Of a stretch of DNA of 64,000 nucleotides, positions 8,154 through 17,134 are shown in pieces. The stretch comes from Roseibium album. GTDB taxonomy: Bacteria > Pseudomonadota > Alphaproteobacteria > Rhizobiales > Stappiaceae. The notes under the pieces were generated by a model that saw only the letters and a program-made list of their open reading frames with translations, was not told the origin of the DNA and did no database searches. Where the stretch lies: positions 124,001-188,000 of the forward strand of contig CXTY01000014.1 in assembly GCA_001404055.1 (NCBI GenBank), in the 5' to 3' direction. The first letter of the stretch is position 1. Each line of letters opens with the position of its first letter. The position numbers and the translations under genes are program-made.

Positions 8154-10147
8154 ATCGGGAATTTCTGGATTTATACAATCAGGAACTTACTTATTTGCGT
8201 GAACAGGGCGTGGCTTTCGCCGAGGCCTATCCTGCTGTAGCTGAGCGATTAGGTGGACTGCTGGAAGACCGGACGGATCCCATGCTTTCTGGCCTTCTTG
8301 AAGGTACAGCATTTCTGGCGGCACGCGTTCAGCTGAAGATGAAACACGAATTCTCCGAATTTACGTCGAACCTGTTCGAGCAGCTCTATCCGTCTGCACT
8401 TGCCCCGATTCCCTCCATGGTTCTAGCTAGCGTCACCCCAAAATATGGCGATGCCAATTTGCGCAACGGCATCAAGATCAATCGGCATGCACCAATGGAA
8501 GCTGTCTTTCGAGAACGCCAGGGGGAAGTCCGTTGCCGCTTCACGCTCACTTCTCCAATCACGCTGACACCACTTGAACTGACTGATGCCAAGTATCTTA
8601 GTTCGGCTGCTCAGATTTCCGGTCTCGGCGCCGAAATGGCAGAAGACCGCCGGGCAAGAGCGGGATTGTCATTAACACTGACCCACAGAATGGCCGAAGA
8701 CCCTGAGAACGAGGTTTCGCCCGAAAAAGCGCTGAAAAAGCCTGAATATCAGGTCGCTGGTTGCAGGATTGATGACCTGCCCATTCGGTTGACCGGACCG
8801 CAGGACTTGGCGGCAAAAGTCTATGAACAAATTTTTGGCCATACCATCGCCCTTTACCTCAGAACGGAAGATGCATTCGGTCAGGCGAGCTTGCAACGCT
8901 TGCCAGTAAATGCGATCGGACAGCTTGGCTTTGATGAGGAAGATGCGCTTTTGCGCAACGACCGAAGGTTGTTTACCGGCTTCGACTACCTCCGCGACTA
9001 TTTCAATTTCCCGCGCAGTTTTCTTGGGTTTAACCTCACCGGCTTGCGTAAGTATCTGGACCGCGTCAATGCAAAGTCCTTTGATCTGGTGTTCATTTTC
9101 GATGAGGCAGACACTCGCCTGCCTTCACATGTAGAACACAAGATTTTTTCCCTCCACACCGCGCCAGCAGTGAATTTGTTTGAACGGCAAACAGATCGGG
9201 TCCCAATCAAAAAGGGGCAACACGAATTTGCCGTCATTACTGATCGAACACGCCCACTGGATTATGAAGTTCACGCGGTCACGGAGGTGAATGCTCATTT
9301 TTCCGGCGGTGAAAAACGGGCAGTTGAACCGCTTTACAGTGTTGCGCCAGACACCGATAAGGCTGGGCACGAATGGTTCTATACCATCCGCCGCCTGCCC
9401 AGGCGGCAGTCTTCCACCGAGATTCGGCGCATGCAACCAAGTCCATATATCGGAACGGAGACATTCATCACGATCTCCAGTGGTGCGCAAGCAGCCGCAC
9501 TGCTTCAAAGTGGCGACAAAAAACTTGCAGAGCTTTCCTTGAAAGTAATGGCGTCAAACAGGTCAATCGCTGCGGATCTCCCGGTCGGGAACAATCAGGG
9601 CAAAGGCGAAATTGGCGACTTTCGTATTCTTGAAGATGTCAGCCTAAAGGTCGAATGCGTTTCCGGACCGACAGCTCCAAGGCCGCCTCTCCTTTCCTAT
9701 AATGAAAGACTTGGCGAAGAAGGCCACTCCGGCGCTATTGCCTGGCGTTTGATCAATATCCTTGCGCTCAACCACACAGGCCTGGTTCACGATGCAGCCG
9801 GTCAAGACGGGAGCTCATTCCGGGACATCTTGAGTGTCTTTGCGCCGTTATCGGAGAATGTCGCGGATAGGCAGGCTCAGTCTGTGCGTTCAGTTTCAAC
9901 GCGCCCGGTCGTTAGAAGGCTTCAGCAGAAGTCCGGCACCGGTGTGGCACGTGGTCTGGAAATCACAATAACTCTGGACGACAAGGCGTTTGAAGGCACC
10001 AGCGCCTTCCTCATGGGAGCAGTATTGGACAGGTTTGTCGCCGAATACGCGTCGATCAATCATTTCACGCAATGTGTGATTGCAACGACCGATCGCGGCA
10101 CTATCATGAAATGGCCGCCCAGAATAGGAGCGCAAGGCATCCTATGA
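8150..10147 (+). CDS. tssF: type VI secretion baseplate protein TssF (ImpG/VasA)
   Basis: 665-residue baseplate component forming the wedge with TssE, TssG and TssK. The N-terminus is diagnostic (FLDLYNQELTYLREQGVAFAEAYPAVAERLGG), as is DPMLSGLLEGTAFLAARVQLKMKHEFSEFTSNLFEQLYPS. Later family blocks include LPVNAIGQLGFDEEDALL and PRSFLGFNLTGL. It is longer than the common 590-620, with extra sequence around residues 165-200. It overlaps tssE upstream and tssG downstream, each by an ATGA junction, which marks a tightly coupled tssEFG block. Confidence 0.95.
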   Translation: MNREFLDLYNQELTYLREQGVAFAEAYPAVAERLGGLLEDRTDPMLSGLLEGTAFLAARVQLKMKHEFSEFTSNLFEQLYPSALAPIPSMVLASVTPKYGDANLRNGIKINRHAPMEAVFRERQGEVRCRFTLTSPITLTPLELTDAKYLSSAAQISGLGAEMAEDRRARAGLSLTLTHRMAEDPENEVSPEKALKKPEYQVAGCRIDDLPIRLTGPQDLAAKVYEQIFGHTIALYLRTEDAFGQASLQRLPVNAIGQLGFDEEDALLRNDRRLFTGFDYLRDYFNFPRSFLGFNLTGLRKYLDRVNAKSFDLVFIFDEADTRLPSHVEHKIFSLHTAPAVNLFERQTDRVPIKKGQHEFAVITDRTRPLDYEVHAVTEVNAHFSGGEKRAVEPLYSVAPDTDKAGHEWFYTIRRLPRRQSSTEIRRMQPSPYIGTETFITISSGAQAAALLQSGDKKLAELSLKVMASNRSIAADLPVGNNQGKGEIGDFRILEDVSLKVECVSGPTAPRPPLLSYNERLGEEGHSGAIAWRLINILALNHTGLVHDAAGQDGSSFRDILSVFAPLSENVADRQAQSVRSVSTRPVVRRLQQKSGTGVARGLEITITLDDKAFEGTSAFLMGAVLDRFVAEYASINHFTQCVIATTDRGTIMKWPPRIGAQGIL

Positions 10148-11667
10148 CCGGCGCAGACGATAAGGATCAAACCACCAAGCAAAAGAAGCGGAAGCGCGCG
10201 TCAAAGCGCGATAAAACCGTTGTCGAATTTTCGGGTTCAAAGTCAGTGGTTTGGCCAAGTGAAGAGGATAACTCCTACTCTGAAATCGTGACCTCAGAAA
10301 TCCAACAATCGGCGACAGAACCCGACAAAACGATAATATTGCGCACGCCTAAATCGGACGCTTCTTCAAAGGCAAAAGTTCCGGAAACACCGTCGCACTC
10401 CTCGGCATCTGAGGAAACATCACCCTCACCTGCCCCTCCGGACAGTGAAACCAATACGCCAGTGGAAGTTCGCCAGGAGCCCGAAGAAGAAACGCCGCCT
10501 TCCGAACCCAGGATAGAGGTCCCGGTTCAACATCAGTATGCATCCCTGTTGGCAGCTCTAAGCGCACGAATTGAAAAGCACCCGGGCGGACATGATCTAC
10601 TAGCGGTCCTGCGCATGCTTGAGGGCCAAACAGCACCCGGCGCCAAGACTTCGGGCATCGACAATAAAAAATCTGACGAACCGGCCCCGCCACGGATAGG
10701 AAAAAGCCGCCGCTCAATGGAGGACATTGTCCGCTTTGGCCAGGACCCATCAAGTGAATTTGCACCTTCGACCATCGAACGCGCCACGCGCGACGGCGAT
10801 GGTGGTCTGGTCCTGCTGGAACGTTTCCTCGGTCTCCTAGGTCCTCAGGGCGCCCTGCCTTCTGCCTTCACGGACGAAGCAATCATGCGGGGACTGAAAG
10901 GCGAAGATAGTTTCCCGCGGTTCCTGGATGTCTTTAATAATCGTTTCATTCAGCTGTTTTTCAGGGCTTGGGCGGACGCCCGACCGATTGTTCAGCATGA
11001 CCGTCCGGACGATGACCGCTTTCTTGCCTACATTGGATCGTCCATCGGTGTGGGTTCTCCGATTTACCGCGACCTTGACCGCGTCGATGATCGATTGAAG
11101 CTGCTTTATGCCGGACTGACCTCCGCCAAATCCAAGAGCGCAATCCGCCTGAAATCGCTGATTACTGGTGTCTTCGGTGTCAAAGTCGAGGTGGATCAGT
11201 GCGTTGGCACATGGCTTCATCTGGACAAGGACGATCAACTCAGTTTGGGCGGGTTCGGGCCGGGCGGCGCAGGACAGCTCGGAGCTGATACAATTGTCGG
11301 TGCCAGGGTTTACAGCGTAAGCGACAAGATCCGAATACGGATATTCACTGGTTCGCTTGACGAATACCGGAAGTTTCTACCGCCAACGCGAACCAAACCC
11401 AATCCATGGACCGAAAAACTCTTCGATCTCATCGACTTTTATCTGGGTCTCGAGATTGAGTACGAAATTGAACTTGCCCTGCCAAAGCGGTGTTCCTCTG
11501 CGGTTCAAATGAACCGGAACAATTCCGCAACGCTTGGGCATATCGGGTGGTTGAAGCCTGCCGCCGCAGAAACAGATATCTTGGAAGAAGCGGAACTTGA
11601 AGACGAAGAAATGCTGACTGACACACGCTTCCGGCCGGTGCGCCGGCACACCACCGTTTATCAATAG
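10144..11667 (+). CDS. tssG: type VI secretion baseplate protein TssG with long N-terminal extension
   Basis: 507-residue TssG (ImpH/VasB). ATG 10144 overlaps the tssF stop. Family sequence begins near 132 (LLAALSARIEKHPGGHDLLAVLRMLEG) and continues with PRIGKSRRSMEDIVRFGQDPSSEFAPSTI (183-210) and RDLDRVDDRLKLLYAGL; the normal protein is about 330-360 residues. Residues 1-130 are an added, apparently disordered tail: a lysine/arginine patch (12-23), then Ser/Thr/Pro/Glu-rich sequence with DKTIILRTP at 61-69. A phospho-dependent or baseplate-tethering role is conceivable but not shown. A second small insertion lies at about 160-185. Confidence 0.92.
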   Translation: MTGADDKDQTTKQKKRKRASKRDKTVVEFSGSKSVVWPSEEDNSYSEIVTSEIQQSATEPDKTIILRTPKSDASSKAKVPETPSHSSASEETSPSPAPPDSETNTPVEVRQEPEEETPPSEPRIEVPVQHQYASLLAALSARIEKHPGGHDLLAVLRMLEGQTAPGAKTSGIDNKKSDEPAPPRIGKSRRSMEDIVRFGQDPSSEFAPSTIERATRDGDGGLVLLERFLGLLGPQGALPSAFTDEAIMRGLKGEDSFPRFLDVFNNRFIQLFFRAWADARPIVQHDRPDDDRFLAYIGSSIGVGSPIYRDLDRVDDRLKLLYAGLTSAKSKSAIRLKSLITGVFGVKVEVDQCVGTWLHLDKDDQLSLGGFGPGGAGQLGADTIVGARVYSVSDKIRIRIFTGSLDEYRKFLPPTRTKPNPWTEKLFDLIDFYLGLEIEYEIELALPKRCSSAVQMNRNNSATLGHIGWLKPAAAETDILEEAELEDEEMLTDTRFRPVRRHTTVYQ

Positions 11668-11692
11668 ATCGCAAGTTTGAAAGGCCGACACC

Positions 11693-14509
11693 ATGAGTGA
11701 CATTCTGGTAGAAACCGTTGCCAACAAACTCACAACCGTAAGCTACGAGTGCCTTGAAAAGGCGATGCGGCTTACCAAGAGCTCCGGCCATCGCCACCTG
11801 GAGGTCTTGCATTGGCTCTACTACCTTGTACGGGACGAAAACACCGACCTGGTTCATATTCTTGGGCATTTCGGGATCGACGCAGGTGTCGTTCACACAG
11901 ATCTACAGCAGTCCATATCTGAGTTGAAAATCAATCAGACCGAGCTACCCTCAATGGCAGCACCTTTCCAGGAATCGCTTGAACGCGCCTGGTTTGAAGG
12001 GACACTTCGCTATGGGGACTATAAAATCCGCTCAGCCTACGTCCTTATCGCAGCCATGGGCGACAAGACCACATGGCGTCAGTTCCTCAGCTATTCCTCA
12101 GCCCTTGCGGACATCAACCGGGATGTCTTGGTTCGCAATCTGGATAGCATTGCCGGTGCATCCGGTGAGACAGCTGCCCGCCCCATTGATGGCTCTGGTC
12201 CGAAGGCTGCGGTGCAAGGCGGTGCAGGTGATGGCGCTGAAAGTGCTCCCGGCAGTGGTGTGGGTGAGGACGCACTTGCGCAGTTCACTGTGGACTTTAC
12301 CGCGCGTGCACGTGCAGAAGAGTTCGACCCGATAGTCGGGCGCGACGAGGAAATTCGCCAGGTCATCGATGTTCTGATGCGCCGGCGGCAAAACAATCCA
12401 ATCCTGACCGGTGAAGCAGGCGTCGGCAAAACGGCCATCGTTGAGGGTTTTGCGCAGAAAATCGTCGCCGGCGATGTCCCGCCTTCCTTGCTTGGCACAC
12501 GGTTGTGCGCACTTGATCTTGGGCTGCTGCAAGCGGGTGCATCGATGAAAGGCGAGTTTGAAAAACGCCTGCGGGCCGTCATTGATGCTGTCCATGCATC
12601 CATCGTACCCACTATCATCTTCATTGACGAAGCGCATACGCTTGTTGGTGCCGGTGGCGCTGCTGGTACCGGCGATGCCGCCAACCTTCTAAAACCGGCA
12701 CTGGCACGTGGAACATTGCGCACTGTTGCCGCGACAACCTGGTCTGAGTACCGCCAGCATTTCGAAAAAGACCCGGCTCTCACCCGACGTTTCCAACCCG
12801 TCCAGGTGGATGAGCCGGATGAGGAGAAATGTTTTGCCATGGTACGTGGCCTTCTCGGACCTATGGAAGAACACCATCAGGTTCGCATTCTGGACACCGC
12901 AGTACGATCTGCCGTATCGCTATCGCATCGATACATTCCCGCCCGGCAGCTGCCGGACAAAGCAGTCAGCGTGCTCGACACGGCCTCGGCGCGCGTCAAC
13001 ATCTCTCAAGCGGCACAACCGGCCAAACTTTCTGATCTTGTCGCTAAAAAAGGTTTCCTGGAGACAGAAAAGCAGGCGCTCACCAACGATACGGAACTGG
13101 GAATGGAGCATCAGGAACAGCTTGATGCACTGGATACCGCGATCGAAGGAACAGAGACAGACATTGAAAACATCCGCGGCGAATGGGAGCGAGAGCGCAA
13201 ACTGGTCGCCGGTATCCGCAGGTTAAACGCCGCACTGACGAAATTGAAAGGCGGTGATCCAGCGCCCCATCCAGAAAGCGCGGATATCGAAGATCCGGAG
13301 CATGATGGACAGGCTCTTGTTTCCATTGACGAGATTGATCTCGACCTGGATGTCGACCTGGAGAGCGAAGACGACATTCGAACCGCGCTGAAAGATATGC
13401 GCGCTGAACTTTCAGAAATCCCGGAAGACGACCGCATGGTCTACGCCTATGTAGACGACGAAGCAGTTGCCAGCATCATATCCGACTGGACCGGAATTCC
13501 GGTTGGACGCATGGTTCAAGACGAAATGCAGACTATCTTGAATCTCACCGAGAGCCTGAACAAGCGGGTGGTCGGCCAGGCCCATGGGCTGGCAATGATT
13601 TCCAAGCGCATTGAGACCAGCAGAGCGCAACTTGGCAACCCGGACAAGCCAATTGGCGTATTCATGCTCTGTGGGCCGTCCGGGGTCGGCAAGACTGAAA
13701 CCGCGCTGGCGTTGGCTGAAACACTCTATGGTGGTGAGGAAAGCCTGATCACCATCAATATGTCGGAGTTTCAAGAAGCGCATTCCGTTTCCGGCCTGAA
13801 AGGAGCACCTCCCGGATATGTAGGATACGGTGAAGGTGGACGCCTGACGGAAGCCGTTCGGCGCAAACCTTACTCCGTGGTGCTGCTTGACGAGGTTGAG
13901 AAAGCCCACCCGGATGTGCACGAAATTTTCTTCCAGGTTTTTGACAAGGGCTGGATGGAAGACGGCATGGGCCGGAGGATCGACTTCCGGAATACGCTTA
14001 TCCTGCTGACTTCAAATGTTGGCACCGACACCATTATGAGTGCTGCCAGTCACATGTTGGATGCACCAATTTCCGACGACCCCTCTCAGGCGGCATCGGA
14101 CCCCAATGCACCTGATCCTGAACAGCTGGCCGAGTCGTTAAGACCCGCGCTACTGGATGTTTTCCCACCTGCCCTCCTGGGGCGCATTGTGACAATCCCC
14201 TATTACCCATTGTCACCCTCCATGCTCGGCTTCATTGTTCGGCTGCAGCTCAATCGGATTGTCAAACGCGTCAGGGAAAACAGGGAGGCAGAACTATCCT
14301 ACGGTGATGATCTGGTTGCCTACATCGTCTCGCTCTGCCGCGATCCGGACAGCGGTGGGCGCATGATTGACAACATCCTCACCAACGACCTCCTGCCCAA
14401 ACTCTCGCGCACATTCCTGACTGCACAAATGAATGGTGAGGAAGTTAGTGGAGTCTCGCTGAAGGCTGGCGATGAAGGGATTGAGATGACGCTTGATGGG
14501 GTCGACTGA
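11693..14509 (+). CDS. clpV: type VI secretion AAA+ ATPase TssH (ClpV)
   Basis: 938-residue unfoldase that disassembles contracted sheaths. A ClpN-type N-domain (1-165) is followed by AAA-1 (Walker A GEAGVGKT at about 240-247, Walker B IIFIDEA near 308), a coiled middle domain (about 430-520), and AAA-2 (GPSGVGKT near 660, VVLLDEVEKAH near 730). A C-terminal D2-small domain ends it. Both ATPase sites look intact. Between the middle domain and D2 lies a very acidic insert at about 525-575 (ADIEDPEHD, EIDLDLDVDLESEDD), longer than I expect for the family. It follows tssG by 25 nt and ends the plus-strand T6SS run. Confidence 0.95.
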   Translation: MSDILVETVANKLTTVSYECLEKAMRLTKSSGHRHLEVLHWLYYLVRDENTDLVHILGHFGIDAGVVHTDLQQSISELKINQTELPSMAAPFQESLERAWFEGTLRYGDYKIRSAYVLIAAMGDKTTWRQFLSYSSALADINRDVLVRNLDSIAGASGETAARPIDGSGPKAAVQGGAGDGAESAPGSGVGEDALAQFTVDFTARARAEEFDPIVGRDEEIRQVIDVLMRRRQNNPILTGEAGVGKTAIVEGFAQKIVAGDVPPSLLGTRLCALDLGLLQAGASMKGEFEKRLRAVIDAVHASIVPTIIFIDEAHTLVGAGGAAGTGDAANLLKPALARGTLRTVAATTWSEYRQHFEKDPALTRRFQPVQVDEPDEEKCFAMVRGLLGPMEEHHQVRILDTAVRSAVSLSHRYIPARQLPDKAVSVLDTASARVNISQAAQPAKLSDLVAKKGFLETEKQALTNDTELGMEHQEQLDALDTAIEGTETDIENIRGEWERERKLVAGIRRLNAALTKLKGGDPAPHPESADIEDPEHDGQALVSIDEIDLDLDVDLESEDDIRTALKDMRAELSEIPEDDRMVYAYVDDEAVASIISDWTGIPVGRMVQDEMQTILNLTESLNKRVVGQAHGLAMISKRIETSRAQLGNPDKPIGVFMLCGPSGVGKTETALALAETLYGGEESLITINMSEFQEAHSVSGLKGAPPGYVGYGEGGRLTEAVRRKPYSVVLLDEVEKAHPDVHEIFFQVFDKGWMEDGMGRRIDFRNTLILLTSNVGTDTIMSAASHMLDAPISDDPSQAASDPNAPDPEQLAESLRPALLDVFPPALLGRIVTIPYYPLSPSMLGFIVRLQLNRIVKRVRENREAELSYGDDLVAYIVSLCRDPDSGGRMIDNILTNDLLPKLSRTFLTAQMNGEEVSGVSLKAGDEGIEMTLDGVD

Positions 14510-14520
14510 AGACGAGACGC

Positions 14521-14564
14521 TTGAATACAGGCCACCTAAAGACAGGCGGCCCTTGCCTATTCAA
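14521..14564. terminator. possible bidirectional terminator between clpV and PAAR gene
   Basis: TTGAATA and TATTCAA are exact inverted arms 30 nt apart, with GGCC/GGCC pairing inside, in the convergent gap between clpV and the PAAR gene. The structure is loose and lacks a clear T-run. Confidence 0.3.
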
Positions 14565-14622
14565 AATTGCATTGCGATTGTTACAACTGGTTTCTCAAAC
14601 CTAGGCTTGAGCATCGGCGTCT

Positions 14623-14919
14623 TTAGCCGCCGATGAGAACGGTAAATTCACCCGTTGTAATCACTCCGCCCTTCAGGGTTGGATCTCCGATCCGGGCCGC
14701 CAGTAATTTGCCGATCAGCACAGTGACGGATCCCATCACGATCGGATCAACATTTGCAGGTGGTGGTCCAACGCAAGCACATAGGTCCGTCACCCTGGCG
14801 GCAGGACGTTTGCCAATCAGAACATTGACCATGCAGGGTGGCAGGATCGGCAAGCCTGGTGGCACTGGCGTCATGGCACACATATGGAAATCGCCCAAAC
14901 GGGCAGCTGGACGGGACAT
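14623..14919 (-). CDS. PAAR domain spike-tip protein
   Basis: 98-residue PAAR protein that sharpens the VgrG spike. It shows PAAR hallmarks: MSRPAARLGD at the start, repeated GKRPAARVTD and GKLLAARIGD turns, VTVLIG strands, and Cys/His residues (H12, C14, C30, C48, C50) suited to metal binding. No fused toxin domain is present. AAGGAG stands 9 nt before ATG 14919. It is convergent with clpV. With one VgrG in this locus the pair could form the tip, but no effector or immunity gene is adjacent. Confidence 0.93.
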   Translation of the reverse strand: MSRPAARLGDFHMCAMTPVPPGLPILPPCMVNVLIGKRPAARVTDLCACVGPPPANVDPIVMGSVTVLIGKLLAARIGDPTLKGGVITTGEFTVLIGG

Positions 14920-14976
14920 GACTGGCTCGCTCCTTTTTCCAAAAACAGGATCTTAACCCACAGCATAGTCATTTTA

Positions 14977-15006
14977 TCCTGTGATGTTGAGATTTGCATC
15001 ACAGGA
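14977..15006. terminator. strong inverted repeat between PAAR and M23 genes
   Basis: TCCTGTGATG and CATCACAGGA are perfect 10-bp arms around a 10-nt loop, 31 nt past the M23 peptidase stop and 58 nt before the PAAR start. It probably ends or attenuates transcription of the upstream operon. No clean T-run follows on either strand, so an operator role for PAAR is an alternative. Confidence 0.5.
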
Positions 15007-15036
15007 TGGTCATTTCCAAAGCTCCGCCCTCCCCAA

Positions 15037-17031
15037 CTACTGCGTACTCAATATGCCTCCGATAGCGGTCCGGTAGTCTTTCAGATCTCTGCTTGCGACC
15101 GATTGGGGCGCGTCCGTCCCAGCTTCCATTTCAAATTCAAGAGGATCCGTCGGTTCACCCCGCAACCGGATTTCAAAATGCAGATGCGGACCGGTAGAAA
15201 GGCCTGTCGTTCCAACATAACCGATCAGATCACCTGCCTGAACAACTGACCCCAACTCGACGCCATCAGCATACTCGTGCATATGGGCGTAGCGGCTGGT
15301 CGTTCCACCTTTATGCGTGAGTTCGATAAAGTTGCCGTAGCCGCCTCTGACGGCGCGATAACTGACTTTTCCTGAAAACGCAGCCCGGATAGGTGTCCCT
15401 GTCGGCGCTGCCCAGTCCACACCAGCATGCAATCTCTGGGTCTTTTTGATCGGGTGGAAACGCATTCCGAACTTGGATGTCAAAACACCCTTTACCGGAA
15501 CCAGCATGGCGCCGGAAAGGCTCACCTTTCCGCCTTCACTCACACAGGCAAAACCCCTGTTGCCGGGCGCCTTGAGAACGTAACAGCGTACTGACCAGTT
15601 ATCGCCACGACGCACGCCTGCAAACAACACTCTTCCGCCGCCACGTTTTTCATCACGCGCAGCATCTGTGAAAACCAGTGTGAAACGTTCATCAGGCTTC
15701 ACGGAGCGTTTGAGGTCAGTCATGGGGGCAAGGTATGCAATTGCCTCTCCAACGATTGACGCAGGCACAGCGTTCCGGACAGCCGTTGCATAAAGGCCGT
15801 CGATCAATCTGTGTTTTTTGGCTGGGGCTGCGTCTTTATTACTGTCAACTTTTTGCTCCGCAACGGTTTTCCCGAACCAGGGATCAGCCCCATGAACGTA
15901 ACTCTCTCCCTGTCTGGCGGTAGAGAAAGCTGCTGTTCCGACATACCCTTCTTTGGAATAGAGCGAGACCTGGACTGGGCGGTAATAGTCGCCAATGCGA
16001 CCGAGTTTATTCGGAAGTCGTACACCTCGCACAGCGATCCTGTCGCCTGCGGTCAAATCGCCCTTTCTGATTTCACTCGATACAAATTCCAGCAAAGGTT
16101 TTGCGGCATCCTCGTCAAACCCGTTCTCCTTCAAGAAGGTCATGAGGCTCGTCGCTTTCTCGATTTTTTTCCGGATTTCTATTCTGCTCGGTCCTTGCCC
16201 GATAGGCCGTTCAGACAAGAAGAGGTTCAGCGTATCTGTAGGTGGTTTTAGAAATACCGGCATATTCGAGGTATTGTCATCAGTGGCGCTGGCAGGTTCA
16301 TCAATCATGAGACTGTCAGTGTCTTCGCCTCCGCCAAAATTGCCAAACTGGAAATCGGCCTCATTTCCGGGTGCACGGATTACCAATTCACCGTCCTCAC
16401 CAAGCATCTGACTATCAAGGACATAGGCATTTATTGTCGGGAAAGACACTGCTTTACTCGAACCAGCGTTTTCAGGGATCATGCGCTCAGACAATTCGAT
16501 CCGCCGCGCGGCCGCATCCGATTTTAGCAGAACCGGGTCACCGGCGAGCGGAATAACAGCAGAGACCGCCATATCGAAAAATGGATCAGCTGGAACATCT
16601 ATCTCGTCTCCGGTCGCGAGTTGGTTTTCCAACTCCACAGACTCTGAAGATGCGTCGAGAGAACTGCTCGTCTCCGCAACCGCTGACGTATCCTGTTGGC
16701 CGCTTTGCGCCACAGGAGTTTCTTGATCCGTTAAATCTACTTCTTCCGGGTTTGTCTCAGGAGTTGGTGGCGAAAGCGATATCGCGCCGGAGGTTATCAG
16801 ATGCGTAACACCACCAAACACGCCTCCTAGAATCAAAAATCCCAACGCCAGCGCCACATACCGATATTTGGTAAAACCTCGCCGCGGCAGACTGGGCCTG
16901 ACCATATCTGATGGTGCCGGATCGCGTTGATCTCCAGATCGTTCGGCAACCGGTCTCGACGAACGAATGACGGTCCTGTCAAATTCAGGACGCCGACCGC
17001 CCGGGTTATGATTGTCAGGCCGATGAACCAT
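15037..17031 (-). CDS. membrane-anchored M23 (LytM) peptidoglycan endopeptidase
   Basis: 664-residue envelope protein. A basic, proline-rich cytoplasmic tail (1-56) precedes one membrane segment (57-79), a long acidic/Ser-rich periplasmic stretch, an internal domain rich in R-S-V-K-P-type sequence, and a C-terminal M23 metallopeptidase. The zinc site is complete: HAGVD at 535-539 and HLHFE at 616-620, with GLSTGPHLHF context. It should cleave peptide cross-links in peptidoglycan. It follows the CHASE2 gene by 103 nt and is the last gene of the minus-strand set beside the T6SS genes. A wall-opening role in T6SS assembly is inferred from position. General cell-division or growth hydrolase is the alternative. 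Confidence 0.88.
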   Translation of the reverse strand: MVHRPDNHNPGGRRPEFDRTVIRSSRPVAERSGDQRDPAPSDMVRPSLPRRGFTKYRYVALALGFLILGGVFGGVTHLITSGAISLSPPTPETNPEEVDLTDQETPVAQSGQQDTSAVAETSSSLDASSESVELENQLATGDEIDVPADPFFDMAVSAVIPLAGDPVLLKSDAAARRIELSERMIPENAGSSKAVSFPTINAYVLDSQMLGEDGELVIRAPGNEADFQFGNFGGGEDTDSLMIDEPASATDDNTSNMPVFLKPPTDTLNLFLSERPIGQGPSRIEIRKKIEKATSLMTFLKENGFDEDAAKPLLEFVSSEIRKGDLTAGDRIAVRGVRLPNKLGRIGDYYRPVQVSLYSKEGYVGTAAFSTARQGESYVHGADPWFGKTVAEQKVDSNKDAAPAKKHRLIDGLYATAVRNAVPASIVGEAIAYLAPMTDLKRSVKPDERFTLVFTDAARDEKRGGGRVLFAGVRRGDNWSVRCYVLKAPGNRGFACVSEGGKVSLSGAMLVPVKGVLTSKFGMRFHPIKKTQRLHAGVDWAAPTGTPIRAAFSGKVSYRAVRGGYGNFIELTHKGGTTSRYAHMHEYADGVELGSVVQAGDLIGYVGTTGLSTGPHLHFEIRLRGEPTDPLEFEMEAGTDAPQSVASRDLKDYRTAIGGILSTQ

Positions 17032-17134
17032 GACTTAGTCGAACGCCTGTAATGCCGTTAAGACTCATTTGTTGGACTTGATGATGCCGGATAGCTCAGG
17101 AAGATGCAAAACGTGACACTGCCTCACTCAGGTT

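Noticed and set aside
14510-14622. Effector/immunity pair between clpV and PAAR
   Set aside because: The gap is only 113 nt and carries no gene; no effector domain is visible on VgrG or PAAR.
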